From Pseudoips prasinana (taxonomy: Eukaryota > Arthropoda > Insecta > Lepidoptera > Nolidae), in assembly GCA_951640165.1 (NCBI GenBank), contig OX621258.1:1201501-1265500 (forward strand): DNA of 64,000 nucleotides. Direction: 5' to 3'. The notes below the pieces were generated by a model. It was not told where the DNA came from and did not search any database. It worked only from the letters and a program-made list of their open reading frames with translations. Shown in pieces: positions 1 to 10,399 of the stretch. Both the position numbers and the translations under genes were made by a program. Numbering within the stretch: position 1 is the stretch's first letter; each line of letters begins with the position of its first letter.

Positions 1-17
1 CAAAAATGGGAAATCAC

Positions 18-126
18 ATATTTAATCGTTTAGCGGGTCTTAAACCAGCACCCTCTACCAAACAACGGGACAGCGCTCTAGGTTAAGCTACGAACGAGTT
101 AAATTTAGGGTTCCCTTGCTTACTTA
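18..126 (-). mobile_element. SINE family D, tRNA-like head
   Basis: This is a reverse-strand copy of a tRNA-derived SINE. On the minus strand it reads an A-box-like GTAGCTTAAC stretch followed by a B-box-like GGTTTAAGACC. The same unit occurs at 55055-55210 and 60250-60423 on the plus strand, where the B-box is GGTTCGAGACC. It is probably not a functional tRNA: the copies share long non-tRNA flanks. Confidence 0.6.
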
Positions 127-508
127 CTCTTCTCATTTGGGGCGCATTGGATCCGTTGGTAGCATTAAAGCGCGACCGTCGTTATTAACAAGGTCCGTCA
201 TAATAATAATACCTTAATATAGACAGAAACATTGACAATATGTAGTAAAATATTAGACTTAAACTAGATAATTAAACATAATCACTTGACAATAACTTAA
301 TACGAGCTAGCTAAATATCATTGCTATAATAAAATAAATTTTATAAATGTTTTCATACAATGTGTACCTAAATATCTATGTTACTAGAAATAATAATGTA
401 TGCAACTATATTACTACAAACATGTTCTGACTATTTACAAGCGCTTTTTTAAATTCTACGTGAATAAAAACCTTTTTGATTTTATTTATTTTATTTTACT
501 GGAAGTTG
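126..508 (+). mobile_element. Family X retroposon 3' end
   Basis: Non-coding repeat, about 380 bp, found around ten times in this window in both orientations. It opens with TTGGGGCGCATTGGATCC, holds GTTCTGACTATTTACAAGCG, and ends with GTGAATAAAAACC followed by an ATTTT-type tail. The polyadenylation-like AATAAA and the simple-sequence tail suggest the 3' end of a LINE or a SINE. No coding sequence is visible. Confidence 0.6.
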
Positions 509-744
509 TAGGTGAAACATGACCGACTGATATGTTCACAGTCGCGTGTGAAAGATCATATCATATTAGGAACATCTTCTAAACTATAATTTTTTTGAGA
601 TTAGATTTACGCTTTTCGTTGCAAATAATGCTACGAAATAAAATTTTTGTAATTGTATTATTAATATTGCTTGCATAAAATTGTACTTACTTTTGTATTT
701 TTATAAATTTAGTTTCGTACTATGATATCATATCATAATACACA

Positions 745-1000
<256 letters not shown>

Positions 1001-1639
1001 TGTAATCTAAAACTAACTCCTCTTCGGAGAGCACGCACATTAATTACTTTTGCGTTTGATCTCTTCCCGGTTGTGTCGAATAACTATCCCATTAAGTTAT
1101 GAGAGTGAGCGAATCGAGACTGCAATTGTATATAAGTTTTACTTCAATCGTGTGGTTTTTAAAGAAAGTATTTTCTTAAGGAAAGAGCATAATAAACGCG
1201 GGCAAATTCGCGGTAGAAGTACTTAAGGTATTATTAGTAGAATCACGACCATTGTGTTACTGATTATAATACACTGTGTTACCCAATGTTACCCAATCGT
1301 ACCGGTAAATCACCGTCCCGGGCCAGTTTATCAGACCACCGCTAATGTGTCCCTCTCTGATGACGTAAACTATTTGTTACTTTATATAGATAGATATCGA
1401 TTATTGAGGAAAATCTGGTGAAAATGTGGTGGAAGGCTGTTTATTAAACGACTATGTTCGGATGGAAGATAGCGGTCCATAAATTGACGATGGGAGCTTT
1501 TATCGAGACGCTCTTAAATTTACTTTATTAACAAGGAACTTCTTTTCTGACGAACAGGAGTATGTAACGCATGTTCCTCAGAAAGTTAAGTACCAGTTTC
1601 TGACATGCTACGATGATTGCACATCTATTTTGAATTCTT

Positions 1640-2001
1640 CAGTCACAATACATCCTACTAATATTATAAACGCGAAAGTTTGTAAGTATGGATGGATGTT
1701 TGTTACTCTTTCACATAAAAACTACTGAATGGATTTTAATGAAACTTTACAGTAATATAGCTTAAAGACAAAAAATATTGTGTAAATTGTCCAAAAAATG
1801 ACGATAAGTGTCAAAGAAGTAGGAAAAAATGTACCATCTGCGAGCTATTCCGGCGTGCACTGTCAAAACCGCTAGAGGTACACATCCTACTAATTATATT
1901 ATAAATGCGACAGTTTGTGAGTATAGATATATGGATGTATGTTTGTTACTATTTTACGCCAAAACTACTTTAACGCGGGTGTAACCGCGGGGCATAGCTA
2001 G
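1640..2001 (+). mobile_element. Helitron-like element(s), CTAG end
   Basis: Two similar starts (ACTAATATTATAAACGCGAA near 1657 and a related one near 1888) precede a single 3' end. That end reads CGCGGGTGTAACCGCG, a hairpin, then CTAG at 1998-2001. A hairpin a few bases before CTRR, with a T following, is the known Helitron 3' signature. The second start suggests one copy truncated or inserted next to another. Confidence 0.6.
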
Positions 2002-2035
2002 TCTTAATAAAGTTCGTCTTTTTAAGATACTTAGA

Positions 2036-2252
2036 CGGGTCGGTTGGCGTGGTTCTTGGTAGTTGGTTCGATTCCCATCCAGGGCAGATATTTGTGTGCA
2101 GTGAGTCTGGGTGGAATTGTCTAAATAAGTATGTATTTACAAAAGGAAAATAGTAAGAACAAAATATTCATGACAATGACTACAAGCTCTGCTTAGTATG
2201 GGATCAGATGGCAGTGTGTGAATTATATCCCAGAATATTATTATTATATTTT
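2036..2252 (+). mobile_element. SINE family B
   Basis: A tRNA-derived SINE with a degraded A-box around GGTTGGCGTGGTT and B-box GGTTCGATTCCC. The body has GAGTCTGGGTG and TTTACAAAAG, and the 3' end has GGGATCAGATGG and CCCAGAATATTATTATT. Other copies are at 9335, 57318, 59365 and 63845. Confidence 0.7.
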
Positions 2253-2324
2253 AAAATTATTTATTTAAATTCTTTACATATTTATAATCATAAAATTGAT
2301 ACCAAAACAAACAATAATATATAA

Positions 2325-2660
2325 AAATAGAGCTCCTCCTGTGGCGCCTTAGGCCGCCGGTGGTCAGAGCCGTGCCCATAATTGCTGCCTTTTGTATCCG
2401 AGCATTGCCCGCTGATCCAGCGAGGGCCTCTTAAGATGTTGATCGAGGCTCTTTGTTATTATTATGTTTGAACTCTGCTTTCGCTAGACCTGTTGCGCAC
2501 AGCCTACCCTGGTAAATCACCACGCCAGCATCGCCCTACAAACACTTCACACGGCCCCAACGACACGAGGTGCAAGCGCAGCAGAACGTGAGCCAGCATT
2601 GACCGATTCAACCGAGGTTTCCTATGTCATGGGAACGTGGAACGGACACTCTTTGATCAT
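2325..2660. other. GC-rich island, unexplained
   Basis: About 330 bp noticeably richer in G+C than the flanks, with no ORF of note and no other copy in this window. Small matches to gene-like sequence were sought and not recognised. It could be an old transposon piece or a remnant of a gene or regulatory region. Confidence 0.3.
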
Positions 2661-3329
2661 TCTTTGATTAATTAGCACGTACATAGTTTTAGTAATAATT
2701 GTAACCTTTAGAGAATTAAATTAGTTTAAATATATTTGCATTTTTTTGCATCTCCTGGCTGCAGCTATCGTAATTGACCTATGTCCGATATAAGCTATTC
2801 TATTGACAAGCGGGTTAAACTGCAATTATTTTTATAGAAGTTTACGGTCTTATTTAAAAAAATGCCGTAATCCACCGTTTAACTGTAGCTCAGGTAAACC
2901 CCGCTCAACCAAAGGAACCACGCTCAACTATTTATTCATTTAAAAACTTTGCCTAAAGGTTATTCAGTTGAGAAACGTTATATTATTTTACTCTGTCAAC
3001 GTTTCTGCGACTGCCTGGCTTAAATTATCATTATTACAAAATTCATTTATAAATGAAGCTGTTAAAGTAGGGCCAATGTAATAGATCACATTGAAACTTC
3101 ATCAAAATTCAACAACGTAAGCTTAACCGGTGGGCGTAGAATATAATTTACTTTTCGTAGTTAGAACTGCACATTTGCTTAATTTTTTTTCAATTACAAT
3201 TTTTCATGTAGTCCTAATTACCAAACTTCAAACTTATTTATTTGTCTTAACATAGGTGTACAAAGATCTTATGTTATAACATTATACAGTATGCGCTATG
3301 TTTTGCCAATAATGACATTTTTCAAATAA
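2661..3329. other. AT-rich spacer
   Basis: I see no ORF, repeat pair or promoter here beyond generic AT-rich sequence. Confidence 0.4.
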
Positions 3330-3697
3330 GTACAGACGCCAGCACATCAAACTACCCCAATTTGTCAAATTTCCCCAATTAAAAAATAAATAAAATTAAA
3401 TAAAATTAAAAAGGTTTTTATTCACGTAGACTTTAAAAAAGCGCTTGTAAATAGTCAGAACATGTTTGTAATAATATAGTTGTATACATTAGATATTATT
3501 TCTAGTAACATAGATATTTAGGTACATCTTGTATGAAAACATTTATAAAATTTATTTTATTACAGAAATGATATTTAGCTAGCTCGTATCAAGTTATTGT
3601 CAAGAGAGAAAAGTGAACCTTATGCATTTGTGATAAAGTTGAAAATCTATAAAAGCAATTTGACAGATTGGAGTAGCTGGATGTGCTGTGTCTGTAC
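3330..3697. mobile_element. MITE-A, split by family X
   Basis: The left arm (3330-3380) has ACAGACGCCAGCAC; the right part (3608-3697) resumes with AAGTGAACCTTATGC and ends in TGTGCTGTGTCTGTAC. Uninterrupted copies at 31710 and 52287 run straight through this point. The 227 bp between belong to family X, which therefore inserted after the MITE. Confidence 0.8.
3381..3607 (-). mobile_element. Family X copy inside MITE-A
   Basis: Minus-strand family X: AT-rich tail at the left, then GGTTTTTATTCACGTAGAC and AAAGCGCTTGTAAATAGTCA, ending at GTTATTGTCAAG. It interrupts MITE-A at a CCAATT/GAAAGTG junction seen intact elsewhere. Confidence 0.75.
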
Positions 3698-3844
3698 AAA
3701 ACTTATGGAGAAATTACAGTATATCAGACATTATAGAATTATAACGACAATGATTGTATTACTTAAATTAAATTATCATTAAAAAAATCATCTAATGTGT
3801 AATAACACTTTGTAAGTAATAGCTCCCACAAAATGACTTTTTTT

Positions 3845-4330
3845 TTTTTTACTGGCAAACATTTTATCTTCTCAGGTATTTTATTATAGATTTGGGGAGC
3901 AATACCAAAAAAACTTTTTTTTCATAAGTGCAGTTTTACATTTCACATGGCATAATGTGTTAATATATTGAGCTCGAATTGGCATTTTCTTTACTGTAGC
4001 TAGTTTTTGGAATAAGTCTGGATTGTTTTTAATAAATAATGCGGTTTCAAAGATGTATAAAGACGGTAGCGGTAAAATTTTGTGTTTTTGGAAATATGGA
4101 ATGTAACTATCAGTTTGTTTTAACCCACACATCGACCGTATACATCTCTTTTCGCATTTTAAATACTAATTCCCTGTTTGTTGATGTCCTCAAAAATAAC
4201 ACCATATCGCAAAACTGAAGCAACCAATCCGTGATATGCTGTTAATAAGGTTTCCATATTTACTTTTTTTGATAGTTCGAAAAGAAGATAAGCTGACTTG
4301 CTTAAAATTGCAACAAAGGTCATTTTAGTC
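3845..4330 (-). pseudogene. CR1-type LINE 3' fragment
   Basis: On the minus strand the sequence encodes the post-RT C-terminal part of a CR1-like reverse transcriptase. Readable pieces are a segment like AYHGLVASVLRYG, then KRCIRSMCGLKQTD (with frame breaks), then LPSLYIFETALF. This is the region that in the longer copy at 61965-63815 reads LQKRAVRAIYNLG and VPSLYIYENLLY. Catalytic RT motifs are absent, so this is a 5'-truncated dead copy. Confidence 0.7.
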
Positions 4331-4390
4331 ACTTTACTAGTAACTGACAGATGTCAAATGTGATCTATTAAATGGGCCCTAATATACTTA

Positions 4391-4865
4391 GGGCGGCTTG
4401 CACCGTAGCACTAAATACTATTTAAATCCAATTTAAATTAAAATTCACGTTTATGTCATTGCAACACCTTGCACCATGCTAAATAAGTCGCTAAACGCGT
4501 TTAGAGAGCTGTCAAACTTAAATACCCATGAATGGCTATTTAGCGCCGCTAAATGCGTTTAGCAAAAATTTACGTTAATTGTGAAAGGTTATGTTTCCAT
4601 GACATGGAGGATTCAATTTACGCACACTTTCGCGCAGAAAAAAGTAATTTTGGTTTAAAAAATAGTGTCATTTGTTACTTACTTATAACGAAACGTAGGG
4701 GAACTGCTATACCGACACGATAAACGCATTTAGTTCAATGCGTTTCGAAACGGCTTCGTGCAAGAGGTCATTAAACGTAATCATGTTAAACACATTTATC
4801 GATTTAAACGTATTTAGTTAACTTTGTTTAAGATATATCTAAACGAAATTTCGTGCAAGCCGTCC
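4391..4865. mobile_element. PIF/Harbinger-like MITE with TTA duplication
   Basis: Terminal inverted repeats GGGCGGCTTGCAC at 4391 and GTGCAAGCCGTCC ending at 4865 (one mismatch over 13 bp) are flanked by TTA at 4388-4390 and 4866-4868. A 3-bp TWA duplication is typical of PIF/Harbinger elements. The 475-bp interior has no ORF and includes repeated CTAAACGCGTTTAG-like palindromic segments. Confidence 0.7.
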
Positions 4866-4879
4866 TTAGTGTATGTATA

Positions 4880-5225
4880 TTGGCATGTAGAATATTTTTA
4901 GCGCTAGCGAAGCCAAAATAGTTTTAATATTGGTATATGAAAAACGATTTTTCTCATTGTTAGTTTACAGTTGGCTCTCGTAACTGCTTATTTTATTTAT
5001 ATATTCTCATACGAAATCTCAACCTCCTCCAACTTGCCAATCCTTCCAATGCACCGGATAAGGGGACGGTTATCTACGTCGTTATCACAAATCTTTTGAT
5101 CCTCAGTAACTCAGGGAGGAACAAATCGTTGCCAACAACGTCTAGGGAGGGGAATAGAAAGATAAATAGTTATTGTCGTATTCAAAATACCTCTTTTTAA
5201 CGAATTCACTGATGCATTTTTACAT
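4880..5225. other. Spacer, nothing recognised
   Basis: No ORF, tandem repeat or inverted repeat was seen. Confidence 0.35.
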
Positions 5226-5229
5226 GTGA

Positions 5230-5645
5230 ATTTTTGAAGTTATACTTCTTTTGGCGCGATGGAGAAAAATTATGAGAGTGAATTTTTACGATGCGCGCGC
5301 ACACCGACACCTAAAAATTTAACAGTATGAAGTTAGTTCTAGGTGGTATGACAGTGAATTTTTACGATGCGCGCGCACACCGACACCTAAAAATTTAACA
5401 GCATGAAGTTAGTTCTAGGTGGTATGACAGTGAATTTTTACGATGCGCGCGCATCGTGCGCACGCATCGTAAAAATAACAGCATGAAGTTAGTTCTAGGT
5501 GGTATGAAAATGTATGAGAGTGAATTTTTACGATGCGCGCGCATCGTAAAAATAACACCATGACGTTAGTTCTAGGTGGTATGAAAATTGATAACTATGT
5601 TCAAGTTGTATACTAAGAAGTATAACTTCTAGCGCGTGTACATAA
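5230..5645. repeat. Minisatellite within an inverted-repeat element
   Basis: Four units of about 75-90 bp start near 5276, 5353, 5429 and 5519. Each begins AGTGAATTTTTACGATGCGC and ends AGTTAGTTCTAGGTGGTATG. The array is bracketed by GAAGTTATACTTC near 5236 and its reverse complement GAAGTATAACTTC near 5616. Unit 4 contains a perfect 28-bp palindrome at 5525-5552. The whole resembles a foldback-type element with an internal minisatellite. Confidence 0.75.
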
Positions 5646-5666
5646 GTACACACAAGTTTTTTTTGA

Positions 5667-5860
5667 CTGTACGTGTGGCGCAGCGGCTAAGACAGTCGTC
5701 TCGTCTCGCCGGTTCGTGACGCGGGTTTGTAACCCGCACCGGACATCTATTTGTGTGACCTATAGGTAAATAGTTAATTTGAGTCTGGATGTAATTTGTC
5801 TCCATCTATTATATGTTTGTAAAGTACCCCGCGACACAGGGAGCAGATCTCATAATGCGG
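5667..5860 (+). mobile_element. SINE family C
   Basis: A tRNA-like head with A-box TGGCGCAGCGGCTAAGAC and a damaged B-box. It is followed by CTATTTGTGTGACC, GAGTCTGGATGTAATTTG and TATTATATGTTTGTAAAG. Other copies are at 6930, 7416, 26433 (minus) and 35213. Confidence 0.7.
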
Positions 5861-5879
5861 GCGAATTCTTTAAAAAAAA

Positions 5880-6582
5880 TGTTGGCTATGTGTCTGTGGT
5901 GAGCGACTCTCATATTGAGTTCCAATAAGTTAAGGGACTGACAATACCCAGCTGTACTTTTGCACGCTAATCTAACCCGTAAAAGGTAAATGGTAGGTTG
6001 AATGATAAAGCATATTTCGGTACATCGCTCGACATTAGTTCCAAGACGAATTAAATTTTAACTTTATTAAAAGTAACCCATAGAATACCAGCTGAGGCCA
6101 ACCAGAATACCAGCGTTACAGTAAGTTTTTGCTGTAGCTTATGCTGAAGTTGGCACCCATTTATGGTACACAGCAATTTTATTTGTTTTTAAGCACCTTT
6201 AACTTATTTATATATATATGTGTATTATAAATAAAAGTATTTCTTTCTTTATCTCTATTTAAATTCATTTACACTTATATCTAAGTCGGTTGCTTTCTCG
6301 TATACGATGTCGCGGTTTTGCTTGGACCATAACTCTGAACCACTTTATACGCTTACCATTCGGCGTATTTACACTCGCGCAATCATTTAACTCGAAATGT
6401 AAAGAATATTCGAAAACCCACTAGTTACTACTCGAAGATGCTCACTAAAAGTTTAGTTCTATTCCGAGATAACAGATGGCGTTAATAACTAGTTTTCGTC
6501 GTTTAGTCAGTGAGCCAACGACTGACCGCTCTCTTAAGAATAATAACAATTACAGTTACTATGCATTTTTCATATAGACTAA
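5880..6582. other. Spacer, nothing recognised
   Basis: The stretch is mostly AT-rich. A short AAATAAAAGTATTTC motif near 6230 could be an old 3' end of a retroposon. No coding signal was found. Confidence 0.35.
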
Positions 6583-6913
6583 GACTAATATATCTATACA
6601 TATAATAAAATCGTAGGAAAGTCAAAACTGTACATTGAATATTTTTTTTAAAGGATACTTGGGGCGTGATCTGCAATCGCTATAGAAGCCAAAAATATAG
6701 TTTTTAGAATTTTTGTCTGTTTATCTGTTTGTCTGTATGTATGTCCGGGCAAAACTCAAGAAGTACTGCATGGATTAACTTCAAATTTCGCATGAATATT
6801 ATTAAGAGGTCGGGTCGACATATAGCCTACATATTATCACGCTATCACCTACGGGGGAGGAGCTGTAATCATTTATAAAGTTCAATGCGGGTAAAACCGC
6901 AGGGCACAGCTAG
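6583..6913 (+). mobile_element. Helitron-like element, family 2
   Basis: It starts near ACATATAATAAAATCGTAGG and ends GCGGGTAAAACCGCAGGGCA then CTAG at 6910-6913. A second copy at 50853-51170 keeps the same start, body and end. No Rep/Hel protein is encoded, so it is non-autonomous. Confidence 0.7.
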
Positions 6914-6929
6914 TAGACTATAGAAGAAG

Positions 6930-7110
6930 ACTGCACGTGTGGCGCAGCGGCTAAAACAGTCGTCTCGCCGCTTCGTGTCGCGGGTTCGAGTTCCGCGCCG
7001 GACAACTATTTGTGTGACCCATAAATAAATTAATGAGATATATGTAATTTGTGTCGGTCTATTATATGTTTGTAAAGTAACCCGTGACACAGGGATTAGA
7101 TATTTTGGGG
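6930..7110 (+). mobile_element. SINE family C
   Basis: A well-preserved head with A-box TGGCGCAGCGGCTAAAAC and B-box GGGTTCGAGTTCC, followed by GACAACTATTTGTGTGACCC. It lies 16 bp downstream of the Helitron CTAG end. Confidence 0.75.
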
Positions 7111-7415
7111 GTATTAAAGAGCAACTTATTACAAAATATGATTTCGGTATACATGTTTCCATGAAATGGAAAAGCTCCTTTTCTGAACAGTCATGTAATA
7201 ATAACCCCAATACCAATAAAAAGGAAATTGAAACCAATTTTTGCCTTTAAATTCTCAGAATGGAACTGTATAGTTAAAACCTTTTCCATCCCTATGCCTG
7301 AACAGACTATGGAATGCAATTAAACGGGCGCAGGCCGGATCACGCCCGTATTTCCCGGATATATTCAGACGAAACCATTAGTAACCACAGTGGAGGTAAC
7401 AAGTAAGTACTTAAA

Positions 7416-7565
7416 CTGACTGCAGTGTGGCGCTGCGGCTAAGACAATCGCCTCGCCGCTTCGTGTCCTGGGTTCGATTCCCGCGCTGGACAACAATTTG
7501 TGTGGCCCATAAATAGTTGTTCTAAGTCTGGATGTAATTTGTGTCCGTCTATTATATGTTTAAAG
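7416..7565 (+). mobile_element. SINE family C, shortened
   Basis: A-box TGGCGCTGCGGCTAAGAC and B-box GGGTTCGATTCCC, followed by GTTCTAAGTCTGGATGTAAT. It ends at TTATATGTTTAAAGG, earlier than the other copies. Confidence 0.7.
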
Positions 7566-8004
7566 GATGAATGAAAGAAGATCTGAAAGATCCAAAAATA
7601 TTGAAAAAATAAAGCCTAACTTGGTTAAGGGTAAAAAAATCCACACACATTTTCGTGTATTTATGCTTCGTTACATAACATAACAGTACAATAAATCCCT
7701 TTTCCCAAACTTGGTACTGTATGAGCTTTTTTGCGTAGTTGAATTACTGCAGAACTACTGATACTGTGGTAGTATGAAGCGGATTAAATGTTTAATATAC
7801 GCATCTTCTGTATTGGCGCAGTCGTTCTTTTAATTGGAGTGGTATTATTTTGAACTGGTTATTTTTACAGAAGAGAATGTATATTTAGGAGATAAACTCA
7901 TTTTGTTTGACCTGATTGTCTTTGCTATGTGGTGACAGATATACCGGAATATACCAGAATATCACCTGATATATGATGTAAATAAATACTTTTATAGGTA
8001 AGGT

Positions 8005-8510
8005 AAGTATTTATTTCGCTTAAAAACATGGTACATACAGGATGTTTACATAAGGTTTAAGTTCACACATTTTGTCTACAGAGACATGCGAATATGTTTT
8101 TTTACATGTAGTCTTAATAACTATATAATTAATTATTGTAATATAATCTAATACATAATAATAAGAAAAGACCATCATAGTAATAAAAAAATAAATAATC
8201 AATAATCAGAATATGTCAATAATTATAATCATGAGTTCACTCCTTATGGTCAAAGAATTCAGTAAGGTTGTAGAAGACCTTATCTATAAGCCACTGTTTT
8301 AAAACTGTTTTCATACGTATCAGTGGCAGTTCTCTGATCCTCTTGGGTACCCTATTAAACACCTTAATGCACATTACAGAGCAGTTATTTTGGTATAACG
8401 TTGTTCTACAGGGTTGCAATAAAATACGGGTTGGAAAAGTATAGATATTACATGCAGACTCAGGACAAATAGACATGTTCATTGAAAGTGCCACGGCCTG
8501 CAACGTGAAA
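8005..8510 (-). pseudogene. CR1-type LINE 3' fragment
   Basis: A minus-strand frame at 8237-8503 encodes the C-terminal tail typical of CR1-like RT proteins, including KVFNRVPKRIRELP and LKQWLIDKVFYNLTEF. It ends at a stop and is followed by an AT-rich 3' UTR. It resembles the tails at 56290 and 58427. The reverse transcriptase core is missing. Confidence 0.7.
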
Positions 8511-8534
8511 GGTTAACCTCGCCAACCTGCCAGT

Positions 8535-8985
8535 CACAAATAATACTTTTTTTTATGTCATAGGGCGACAAACGAGGAAGCGGGTCACCTGATGGTAAGT
8601 GATCACCGCCACCTATGTAGACTCGCAAAACAAGAGGGGTCACGGGTGCGTTGCCGGCCTTTAAAATAATAATAATAATATATAGGGACAGTGTCACACA
8701 GATCATCCTAGCCCCAAACTAAGCAAAGCTTGTACTATGGGTACCAGGCGACGATATACATACTTATATAGATAGATAAATACTTAAATACATAGAAAAC
8801 ATCCATGACTCAGAAACAAATATTCGTGCTCATCACACAAATATTTGCACTTACTGGGATTCGAACCCAGGACCACCAGCTTCGTAGGCAGGAGCACTAC
8901 CAACTAGGCTACGGTAACCGTCTGGGTCTGACCTTAAAAGAGTCAGCAAACAAGTGTTGCCCTTCCCCCACCCCGATGAGATGAT
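8535..8985 (-). mobile_element. Poly-A SINE-like family G, split by SINE A
   Basis: Minus-strand copy: the poly-A tail (T-run near 8550) is followed by GGCGACAAACGAGGAAGCGG and CACCTGATGGTAAGTGATCA. The family resumes after the SINE with GTCAGCAAACAAGTGTTGCC at about 8943. The matching uninterrupted sequence is at 33400-33566. The style matches abundant lepidopteran SINEs such as Metulj; that name is from memory. Confidence 0.6.
8665..8920 (-). mobile_element. SINE family A inside family G
   Basis: Minus-strand tRNA-SINE: an ATT-type tail at the left, ACAGTGTCACACAGATCATC, and at the right a tRNA-like head (reverse complement of GGTTCGAATCCC and of TAGCCTAGTTGG). CTTTAAAA on the left and CCTTAAAA on the right may be the target duplication. 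Confidence 0.8.
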
Positions 8986-9334
8986 ATTATAATAAAAAAA
9001 TATATATCTTACCTTCTATTCAAAAATACAAGCTTGATTACGAGTAATTTGAAGAGAAATAAATAGTAAGACTCCCCAAACAAATAAACTCTCTCCCTTC
9101 CTCTAAACATAATGTAATTGGAATTTTCGAATAAAACAACTAATAAATTCACTAAAAAGGAGATAAAGAGATAGAAAGGGAAAGCAACGTTGTACAGATG
9201 CCAGCTCATTTGGCAACAACCTACCGAGAACACAAAGCTAGTGATGTAGGCTGTTGCGTGGTTTCGGTAATCGATGTCTTAATAAATAAACCAAATATTA
9301 ATTTGAAACAAATTCCAAATGAACCTTATTGACG

Positions 9335-9578
9335 GGCGGGTTGGCGTCGTTGATAAATACTTGTTACCACGCCGCAAGTCGTAGGTTCGATACCCAGAAC
9401 AGATATTTGTGTCCATAATCGCATCTGTTTGTCCTGGTCTGGGTGTAATTATCTATATACGTATGTATTTACAAAAGAAAAGTAGTATATGTAGAATATC
9501 AGTTATCTGGTTTCCAAAGCTCTGCGTAGTTTGGGATCAGATGGCCGTGTGTGAATAATGTCCCAGGATATTAAGTAT
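9335..9578 (+). mobile_element. SINE family B
   Basis: Head GGCGGGTTGGCGTCGTTG with B-box GGTTCGATACCC. The body has CTGTTTGTCCTGGTCTGGGT and TATGTATTTACAAAAG, and the tail has TTTGGGATCAGATGG and GTCCCAGGATATTA. Confidence 0.75.
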
Positions 9579-9579
9579 T

Positions 9580-10100
9580 ATTTTATTAAAATATGTACTA
9601 TGGAGGTAATATTTATATAAAGATAGTCCGTCATAGCCAGTTTCTGTCACTGATCTGAAAGCGACCGACGAAGTCGAACAACAATTTGCGTGCTCAAGCT
9701 ATTTGTAAATCACCTAGGTGATTAAAATCTCTGTTAAATTCAGTTGGTTTCTGCTGTTCTGTTTCTGCTGTATAGAGGTATCTATGTGGTTTTCTTTTAG
9801 ATCTTGTCTACACCTGCTTTAATTATTTTCGACGGTTTAAAATGATCCAGAAACTCCTAGTTAAAAACATTATCTTGATTTGTCTTCTATTCATATCTTG
9901 ACAAAGACTTTAATGTCCGCAGTATTCAATGAAGTATTAAGCATTAATGGCCGCTATATACTATTCTATTTTTAACTACAAAAACGACTTTACAATGAGT
10001 TACACTATTAATATAAAATCGAATGGATGACTGCCATTCATCTTGGTCATTAAAGATTATACAATGTGAAACAAAATAAGGTAGTCATTTTTGTTTAAAC
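9580..10100. other. Spacer, nothing recognised
   Basis: AT-rich sequence without coding or repeat signals that I can identify. Confidence 0.35.
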
Positions 10101-10104
10101 TATA

Positions 10105-10345
10105 ATATTATAGAGAGCGTTAGCAGCTCTCACTGTGACGGTCCGAGGTTACTTCCAGGCACACGTTCAGTCCATAGATGGGCGATTGCACAGAATGGCT
10201 CAATCTCTGAGCATCTCCGTGTTTGGGATGGGCACGTAAAGCTATCGGTGTCAGTTGTACTCATTAGACAACAGTTGTTGAACCATGTTGGAGGCCTACT
10301 GAGCGACTCGAACTAGACTGGAGCGTTGACTAGACTAACCACCAT
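10105..10345 (+). mobile_element. 5S rRNA-derived SINE, diverged
   Basis: It shares TTCAGTCCATAGATGGGCGA and downstream blocks (GCACGTAAAGCTATCGGTG, CATTAGACAACAGTTGTTGA, ACTAGACTAACCACC) with the better copies at 13980 and 50461. The 5S-like portion is badly decayed here. Confidence 0.55.
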
Positions 10346-10399
10346 TTTCCTAATTCTCATTAATAATATTATATTACTAATAGTAATTCTAATAAATAA

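Noticed and set aside
5276..5590. CRISPR-like array
   Set aside because: Units are contiguous 75-90-bp tandem repeats without unique spacers, in eukaryotic DNA.
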